The notes under the pieces: generated by a model
Seen by the model: the letters and a program-made list of their open reading frames with translations, nothing else
The model's database searches: none
Told to the model about the DNA's origin: nothing
Program-made: the position numbers and the translations under genes
Part shown: piece by piece, positions 59,104 to 64,000 of the stretch
Position numbering within the stretch: the stretch's first letter is position 1
How the letters are laid out: each line of letters begins with the position of its first letter
Assembly (NCBI GenBank): GCA_937996655.1
Contig: CALKUK010000016.1
Span: forward strand, 62,001 to 126,000
Direction: 5' to 3'
Length of the DNA: 64,000 nt
Source: an uncultured Sphingomonadaceae bacterium
GTDB taxonomy: Bacteria > Pseudomonadota > Alphaproteobacteria > Sphingomonadales > Sphingomonadaceae

Positions 59104-59580
59104 TTATCGCGCGTCTGGCAATTCAACGTCCAAAACCGCTGACTGATAGAGCAGACGACGTGCCGCCATACGGGCGACACGCAGCGTTTCCGCCCGCCGA
59201 CGCGCGGATGCGAGCGGTGTCGGAACGGCGTCGCGCAAAATGGCCGCATCATAACGGTCAGCGATGATGAGGCCGCTGGTCGTGGGGGCCAGATCCTCCC
59301 GATCAAACAGCGCAAGATCAAAACCCTGCGGCACCGCCCAGAAATAGCGATCACAATAATCAAGGTAGAAGGGCCATTTCCCGTCGCCAAGCAAGTCCGC
59401 GCGGGAAACCTTGATCTCCACGATGGTGACCTCGCCCTTCGGCCCCAACGCCATGATGTCGGCCCGGCGGCCATTGCCCAAGGGCACCTCAGCCACGGCG
59501 ATATAGTCCTGCCGGTAGAGCAGGCGCGACACACCCCGCACGACATCAGCTGCAACAAGGCGTTCGGCAGGACTATCCAT
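59104..59580 (-). CDS. mmcB: MmcB family DNA repair protein (putative endonuclease)
   Basis: A 158-residue PD-(D/E)xK-type protein. The core is visible as RRADIMALGPKGEVTIVEIKVSRADLLGDGKW, with D and ExK in the expected nuclease order, followed by YLDYCDRYFWAVPQGFDL. MmcB was linked to DNA damage tolerance in Caulobacter, where it is SOS-controlled. A consensus SOS box sits 13 bases upstream here, which supports both the name and the regulation. Confidence 0.9.
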   Translation of the reverse strand: MDSPAERLVAADVVRGVSRLLYRQDYIAVAEVPLGNGRRADIMALGPKGEVTIVEIKVSRADLLGDGKWPFYLDYCDRYFWAVPQGFDLALFDREDLAPTTSGLIIADRYDAAILRDAVPTPLASARRRAETLRVARMAARRLLYQSAVLDVELPDAR

Positions 59581-59592
59581 GCCGGCGGCTTA

Positions 59593-59607
59593 GAACATCC
59601 GGGGAAC
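59593..59607 (-). promoter_or_regulatory. LexA (SOS) box upstream of mmcB
   Basis: On the minus strand the sequence is GTTC-CCCGGAT-GTTC, a perfect match to the alphaproteobacterial LexA site GTTC-N7-GTTC. It is centred about 20 bases before the mmcB ATG, within the 71-base gap after the upstream hydrolase gene. lexA itself is not in the window. Confidence 0.8.
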
Positions 59608-59651
59608 GAAAGGGAAGGGCAGATTTCGCCCTTCGCGATCCGCCTGATCGA

Positions 59652-60287
59652 TCAGCGGTAAAAGATGTGGTTGCCCAGAGCGGCAATTTTGCGCAGCTGC
59701 CAGCCCGGATTAACCCGACGGGCGTGGAAATAGAGCGCATTGTCCACGCTCGACTCCCACAGATCGTTACGCGCGATGTGGGCGATGGCGACTGCATTCT
59801 TCCAGTTGCGGCTTGTCCGCTTGATCGGCGGGAAGGCCCCGCCTCGCACGAAGGAGAACTGGCTCGGCTGCATCACCACGCCGCAAACCGAAGTCGGGAA
59901 GCGACCTGAGCGGGTGCGGTTGAGGATGGTCTGCGCAACAGCGAGCTGACCGTCGAGCGATTCGCCCTTCGATTCAAAATAGACAGCTCCGGCCAGGCAC
60001 TCTGCCTCATGGTCCGGCAATTCTGCCGACGACAGATCGGCGACAAGGTCGGCGAGCGAAGCGGCATCGGGGGCTTCCGACTCGACCGTTTCGGGAATCT
60101 GGAAATCTGTGATCGCCTGATCTTCGGTCTGTGCCTGCTCAACCACAGCCTTAGGGAGCAGTTCGGACTGGACCGGTCCGGGCGTTTCGTTGGCCCACAC
60201 CGCTTGGGCAGGGCCGAAGGCGACAATAGCGCCAAAAGAAGTTATCGACAGCGCTGCTACGGCAGCGGTCAGTATAGGAAATCGCAT
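59652..60287 (-). CDS. Cell wall hydrolase of the SleB family
   Basis: A 211-residue exported protein. A signal peptide covers about residues 1-28, a Glu/Pro-rich linker runs to about 90, then the SleB-like domain follows: ECLAGAVYFESKGESLDGQLAVAQTILNR, with the glutamate catalytic position, then SGRFPTSVCGVVMQPSQFSFV and NALYFHARRVNPGW. Such proteins cleave peptidoglycan, as in spore germination enzymes, though this organism does not sporulate. The start at 60287 is the first in-frame ATG with the signal. Confidence 0.9.
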   Translation of the reverse strand: MRFPILTAAVAALSITSFGAIVAFGPAQAVWANETPGPVQSELLPKAVVEQAQTEDQAITDFQIPETVESEAPDAASLADLVADLSSAELPDHEAECLAGAVYFESKGESLDGQLAVAQTILNRTRSGRFPTSVCGVVMQPSQFSFVRGGAFPPIKRTSRNWKNAVAIAHIARNDLWESSVDNALYFHARRVNPGWQLRKIAALGNHIFYR

Positions 60288-60448
60288 TGAACATCATCAT
60301 GGGCAGAAGTCTGAAACCGGGCCGCTCAAAAACCGGAGCGGCTGTTTCATTCCCCTGACTGCGTTCGTGCCCAGAGCCCAATGACGCGGGTGGCAGCACG
60401 GCGACGCGCTTTAACGTGCCGGGGCCTTCGTTGTGCAGCGCATCAATG

Positions 60449-60790
60449 TCAACGCTCGCCATCCATTTCAGCGGCGAACCGTGCCGCCCCCGCGATATCC
60501 AGTTCAACGATCCAGATATCCGGGTCGGATGCTTGCCTTCGCGCACAAAATTGAGAGATTTCCGCCTCTTCTTCAACGGCTTGCGAAAAAACAGGGGTCC
60601 ATTTGTAGCGGCCGTCCGGGGTCAGTGTCCGTTCCAAGATGCCGGAATATCGCCCTTTTTCCCGCGTTATGAGGATCAGCGCACCGGACGTTTCATCGCC
60701 TTTGGCGAGCACCATCGCCATGCCGCCCGACTGGTTCACCCGGCGGATAAGAGCATTTACGTACATGCCGGTGGCAAGGCGGGGCGTCAT
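60449..60790 (-). CDS. DUF1491 family protein
   Basis: A 113-residue small protein with the DUF1491 pattern: RLATGMYVNALIRRVNQSGGMAMVLAKGDETSGALILI, then RYKWTPVF and a final DPDIWIVELDI. The fold looks like a compact beta-rich domain without signal peptide. Function unknown. It starts 18 bases after ptsN on the same strand and is probably co-transcribed with it. In many alphaproteobacteria it is found near peptidoglycan or PTS genes. Confidence 0.85.
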   Translation of the reverse strand: MTPRLATGMYVNALIRRVNQSGGMAMVLAKGDETSGALILITREKGRYSGILERTLTPDGRYKWTPVFSQAVEEEAEISQFCARRQASDPDIWIVELDIAGAARFAAEMDGER

Positions 60791-60808
60791 GTCCCTCGCC
60801 CCTGCAGA

Positions 60809-61276
60809 TCAGGCCGCGTCGCGTGCTTCAGACGCGGCGAAGAGGGCGAAAATGGCATCGGCCGACCCGGCGCCGCGCAGCTTGGCGACAAAGGCCCTGT
60901 CACGCAGCCAGCGGCTGACCTGGGCCAAGGCCTTTAGGTGCTCTGACCCGGCATCGGGCGGCGACAAAAGGCAGAAGACGAGATCTACGGGGAGATCATC
61001 AATCGCTTTAACATCGACCGGCTGGGCGAGCTGCACAAACAGGCCGACAACCCGATCGAGCCCGTCAATCTTGCCATGCGGAATCGCAACGCCGCCGCCA
61101 AAACCGGTCGAGCCAAGACGTTCACGCTCGGTCAGCCGATCGACAACCTCGGTGGCCGACAGGCGATATTCGCGTTCTGCCACCTGCCCAAGATGCTGGA
61201 ACAGCGCCTTGGACGTTGTGATGTTCGCTCCCGCGGCGACGGTGCCGGGGACGAGAAGAGAGCTGATCTCTGTCAT
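60809..61276 (-). CDS. ptsN: PTS IIA-like nitrogen-regulatory protein PtsN
   Basis: A 155-residue EIIA-Ntr protein of the nitrogen PTS. The phosphorylated histidine is H67 in GGVAIPHGKID, followed by GLFVQLAQPVDVKAIDDLPVDLVFCLLSPP and HLKALAQVSRWLRD, all typical. It relays phosphate from NPr to control K+ uptake and stress regulators; no sugar permease is attached. It follows hpf by 79 bases, a conserved neighbourhood, although rpoN is not here. Confidence 0.95.
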   Translation of the reverse strand: MTEISSLLVPGTVAAGANITTSKALFQHLGQVAEREYRLSATEVVDRLTERERLGSTGFGGGVAIPHGKIDGLDRVVGLFVQLAQPVDVKAIDDLPVDLVFCLLSPPDAGSEHLKALAQVSRWLRDRAFVAKLRGAGSADAIFALFAASEARDAA

Positions 61277-61355
61277 AGAATGTCCAGAATGGAAATTTGG
61301 GACGCGCCTTTAACAGAAACCCGCGTTCTCGCAAGCTCCGTCTCGTCAATCTGGT

Positions 61356-61928
61356 TCAATCGTGCGGCTCCACCCACCCGATCGTCCCGTCATTGCGGCG
61401 ATAAACCATGTTGTAGGTGCCCGTGCTGGCATTGCGGAACAACAGCGCATTGGTGTGCCGCAAATCCAGCATCATGACAGCATCTGACACGCTGGCATCC
61501 GGCACGTCGACGCGCGTTTCGGCAATGACCGCGGGGTGATCTCCTTCGGCCACCTCGTCCTCGGACATCGGTTCGAACACAGTGTAACCGGCATTGTCTT
61601 CCGGCGGGGCGATGCCGACGGGACCGCTATGATCATCGCGCAGGCGGCGCTTATAGCGGCGGAGCTGTTTTTCGATCTTGTCAGCCGCGCCTTCAAAAGC
61701 GGGGCGGGCCTCCTGCCCCGTGTGGGAGGCTTTGAGGACAACACCGCGCACCACATGCATCACAATGTCGCAGGAAAAGCCGTGATCATGTGGCCCTTTG
61801 GAAAAGGTGGCCTGCGCGGAATGAGTGCGTTGAAAATACTTGTCGGCAACGCCCTGAAGCCTGTCGCTCACATGTGTCTGGAGAGCATCGCCGGTATCAA
61901 CTCTGTGGCCTGAAATACGGATTTCCAT
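61356..61928 (-). CDS. hpf: Ribosome hibernation promoting factor, long form
   Basis: A 190-residue protein that dimerises ribosomes into inactive 100S particles in stationary phase. The N-terminal domain (IRISGHRVDTGDALQTHVSDRLQGV and HVVRGVVLKASHTGQEARPAFEGAADKIEKQLRRYKRRLRD) binds the 30S head; the C-terminal domain (DLRHTNALLFRNASTGTYNMVYRRNDGTIGWVEPHD) mediates dimerisation and marks the long type. The linker between them is acidic and disordered-looking. ptsN follows on the same strand. Confidence 0.95.
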   Translation of the reverse strand: MEIRISGHRVDTGDALQTHVSDRLQGVADKYFQRTHSAQATFSKGPHDHGFSCDIVMHVVRGVVLKASHTGQEARPAFEGAADKIEKQLRRYKRRLRDDHSGPVGIAPPEDNAGYTVFEPMSEDEVAEGDHPAVIAETRVDVPDASVSDAVMMLDLRHTNALLFRNASTGTYNMVYRRNDGTIGWVEPHD

Positions 61929-61977
61929 ACTTACTCTCCTTCACAGTTTAGGTTGGTGCGATCGCGTTCCCTTCAAC

Positions 61978-62688
61978 TCATGCGGCGGCAAGGCCCTCCT
62001 TATCCTTGTCCAAATCCCACAAGGGGCTGCTGAGTGTGGCGACGAAAGCGGCGTGACGTTCAAGCTCTTCCGGCGACGCCCCATGCGGACGCGGCGGGCG
62101 GGCCATACGGGCAGAGGCGGGACGCTCCGGTTCATCGGGTAACGTCGCAGGGGCATCGGCCAGGCCCAAGCCAATTTGGCGACCGCCGGTGAGTTCCACA
62201 TAAACGAGCGACAGCAATTGCGCATCGAGCAGCGCGCCATGTTTGATCCGGTGTGACCGATCAATGCCGAGGCGCGTGCACAATGCATCAAGACTATGCT
62301 TGGCCCCCGGAAACTTGACCTTGGACAAAGCGAGCGTGTCGATCATCCGCGCATTGGGAATGTCAGGCCGGTTCAGACGGGACAATTCCTCATTGAGGAA
62401 TGTGAAATCAAAATTCGCATTGTGTGCGACCAGAGGACTGTCATCGAAAAAGTCGAGCAGGTCTTCCACAATGTCGGAAAAGAGCGGCTTGTCTGCCAGA
62501 AACGCGTCCGACAACCCGTGGATGGCCTGCGCCTCCGGGTTCATTGGCCGTTCGGGATTGATATAGACGTGAAAAACACGTCCGGTCTCAACCCGGTTGA
62601 CCAGTTCCACACATCCGATTTCAACCAGTCTGTCGCCGTTCGCGGCGCTCAGCCCTGTCGTTTCGGTATCAAAAACGACCTCACGCAT
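61978..62688 (-). CDS. dnaQ: DNA polymerase III epsilon subunit (proofreading exonuclease)
   Basis: A 236-residue 3'-5' exonuclease of the replicase. DnaQ motifs are in order: Exo I DTETTG (7-12), Exo II VAHNANFDFTFLN, and Exo III HGALLDAQLLS. The tail after about residue 175 is Pro/Arg-rich and probably binds the alpha subunit. I start at the ATG of 62688. It follows coaE by eight bases, the well-known aroE-coaE-dnaQ arrangement of alphaproteobacteria. Confidence 0.95.
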   Translation of the reverse strand: MREVVFDTETTGLSAANGDRLVEIGCVELVNRVETGRVFHVYINPERPMNPEAQAIHGLSDAFLADKPLFSDIVEDLLDFFDDSPLVAHNANFDFTFLNEELSRLNRPDIPNARMIDTLALSKVKFPGAKHSLDALCTRLGIDRSHRIKHGALLDAQLLSLVYVELTGGRQIGLGLADAPATLPDEPERPASARMARPPRPHGASPEELERHAAFVATLSSPLWDLDKDKEGLAAA

Positions 62689-62696
62689 CGCCAAGA

Positions 62697-63290
62697 CTAT
62701 CGGCGCTTTCGCTTGCGAAGGCAAGCGATCAGACGGCGCACTTCAGCCCGCGTTTCCATCATTGATTGGCCGGTATCAATCACGAAGTCGGCCCGTTGCC
62801 GCTTGATGTGGTCAGGCACCTGAAGGCGGCGGATATGCTTGAGTTTAGCGGGCGACATCCCCGGCCGCCGCAACACCCGGCGCGTTTGCAAAAAGGCCGG
62901 AGCCGAGACTGTGACCGTCACATCCACCTGTTTTGCCCCGCCTTTTTCAAACAGCAGCGGAATATCGAGTACAACCATCGGCCGCGAACGGTTCTGTTTC
63001 AGGAAATGCTGGCGGACATGATAGACCGCCGGGTGAACAATATGTTCCAGCGCGCGCAGTTCCAAAGGCTTACCGAGCACGGCGGCCCCCAGCTTTTGCC
63101 GGTCGACGCCTTTTGGCCCTGTCGTACCCGGAAAGCGGTCTTCGATTTTCGCAACCAGTGCGCCGCCGGGTCCCTGCAGCTTATGGACTTCCGCGTCCGC
63201 ATCGAACACCGGCACCCGGCATTTGCGAAACATGGCCGAGACAGCAGATTTGCCCATGCCGATGGAGCCGGTCAGGCCGATCTTGATCAT
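62697..63290 (-). CDS. coaE: Dephospho-CoA kinase
   Basis: Last step of coenzyme A synthesis, phosphorylating the 3'-hydroxyl of dephospho-CoA. The 197-residue protein begins MIKIGLTGSIGMGKSAVSAMF with the P-loop, then PVFDADAEVHKLQGPGG, and VVLDIPLLFEKGG as the core strand. The usual QxxR region reads LQTRRVLRRPGMSPAKL. Its ATG overlaps the aroE stop by four bases (ATGA). Confidence 0.95.
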   Translation of the reverse strand: MIKIGLTGSIGMGKSAVSAMFRKCRVPVFDADAEVHKLQGPGGALVAKIEDRFPGTTGPKGVDRQKLGAAVLGKPLELRALEHIVHPAVYHVRQHFLKQNRSRPMVVLDIPLLFEKGGAKQVDVTVTVSAPAFLQTRRVLRRPGMSPAKLKHIRRLQVPDHIKRQRADFVIDTGQSMMETRAEVRRLIACLRKRKRR

Positions 63291-64000
63291 GCGAGCAGAA
63301 TCTCCCGCAGCTCTTCGTCCAAATCCCGTGGCGGCGCTTTGCCGAAGAAAATCTCAAAGGCGATCGCCCCTTGGCCGATCAGCATCTCCAGTCCGTCGAC
63401 CGTCGCCAATTCACGGTCTTGTGCTGCCGCCAAAAGCGGGGTGACGAGTGGCGTGTAGACAATGTCATAGACCACTGCGTCTTCAGGCAGAGGGGAAAGG
63501 TCCGGCACAAAGGCGTCCTTCCCGACCATGCCGAGCGAAGTTGTGTTGACGAGAAGTGCTGCCTGCGGAAGCGCCGCGTCCATCGCGCGCACCTCCCCCT
63601 TCAGTCCAAATCGGGCCAGCAGCGCTGCCCCTTTCAAAGGGTTGCGGGCAAGAAGTGTGACGGGCCCCACGCCCACGCGGGACAGAGCAAACAGCACGGC
63701 ATGCGCCGCGCCACCGGTTCCGGCAACGATGACAGGCGCACCCGCCAGCGGCACATCGGCAATCGGCGTGAAGAAACCGCCAGCATCGGTGTTTGTGCCA
63801 AAAACAGCGCCCTCTTCATTGCGCGACAGCGTGTTCATCGCGCCAATCGACGCGCGGACATTTCCGGGATCGGCGACCAGATCCATGACGGCAATTTTGT
63901 GCGGCAACGTGACATTACAGCCGCGCCAGTTGGGATCGTCACGGCGCTGGTCGACATAGCTCGCTAAATCTTCGGGCAAGACATGGCAGGCCCGGTAGTC
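63287..64000 (-). CDS. aroE: Shikimate dehydrogenase, 5' end beyond the window
   Basis: The frame is open to the right edge, so the N-terminus (roughly 35-45 residues with the SxS substrate motif) is missing. The visible 237 residues include the catalytic lysine in CNVTLPHKIAV, the NTD region FGTNTDAGGF, and the NADP loop IVAGTGGAAHAVLFAL followed by LLARN. It reduces 3-dehydroshikimate to shikimate. Overlap with coaE implies one operon. An apparent TTG start at 63979 is an artefact of the truncation. Confidence 0.93.
   Translation of the reverse strand, partial: DYRACHVLPEDLASYVDQRRDDPNWRGCNVTLPHKIAVMDLVADPGNVRASIGAMNTLSRNEEGAVFGTNTDAGGFFTPIADVPLAGAPVIVAGTGGAAHAVLFALSRVGVGPVTLLARNPLKGAALLARFGLKGEVRAMDAALPQAALLVNTTSLGMVGKDAFVPDLSPLPEDAVVYDIVYTPLVTPLLAAAQDRELATVDGLEMLIGQGAIAFEIFFGKAPPRDLDEELREILLA

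Overview
The window looks like a chromosomal segment of a high-GC alphaproteobacterium of the Sphingomonadales (Sphingopyxis/Sphingomonas-like). This rests on gene content: an RcGTA-type gene transfer agent locus, class I lysyl-tRNA synthetase, TrcR and MmcB regulators/repair factors, an NDUFS4-like complex I subunit, long-form HPF next to PtsN, and dispersed intergenic palindromes whose arms read like CCCTGAGCTTGTCGAAGGG. No rRNA, tRNA, CRISPR array, transposase, integrase or plasmid gene was found. Genus-level placement is inference.

Left end (1-5240, minus strand): the head-packaging half of a gene transfer agent: small terminase-like g1, large terminase, portal, g3.5-like protein, prohead protease and major capsid protein. 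These are followed by a head-spike-base homologue and the start of a GDSL/SGNH-like protein that runs off the window. A TTGACA box and an AT-rich palindrome lie upstream of g1. Next come a flavodoxin-fold protein, a MAPEG protein, and the rpmF-plsX-fabH-ihfA-merR lipid/nucleoid cluster (5.5-9.6 kb).

9.7-21.6 kb: a SixA-like phosphatase, a DinG-like iron-sulphur helicase, lysK, a DUF885 exported protein, a CPBP protease, a 2OG-Fe(II) dioxygenase and an exported amidohydrolase. A small regulatory island follows, with an XRE/S24 regulator divergent from two small genes over a three-half-site operator. 21.6-37.5 kb: tamA-tamB (outer-membrane translocation), serC-serA behind a structured leader, hisZ, purA, a methyltransferase-like gene, an MFS transporter and aroC.

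37.6-52.9 kb: fabI/yihY/dnaJ-like operon, chorismate mutase, polyprenyl diphosphate synthase, a CDF metal transporter, hrpB, an NDUFS4-like gene with a structured leader and a tiny coupled upstream ORF, a NUDIX hydrolase, lemA-TPM-TPM, mscL, the msrB-msrA pair, metC, sseA and queF. 53-64 kb: a membrane EAL protein, a cytochrome P450, a HerA-like ATPase, trcR with a terminator-like hairpin in its leader, an MBL hydrolase, mmcB with a textbook alphaproteobacterial SOS box, a SleB-like hydrolase, a DUF1491 gene, ptsN, hpf, and the dnaQ-coaE-aroE operon cut by the right edge.

Most of the window is core metabolism and housekeeping. The least ordinary parts are the GTA capsid/spike arrangement with its promoter palindrome, and several intergenic RNA or operator structures (serC leader, NDUFS4 leader plus uORF, trcR leader hairpin, S24 operator, the 16.8-16.9 kb hairpin cluster). 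I did not see a wholly new multi-gene system.
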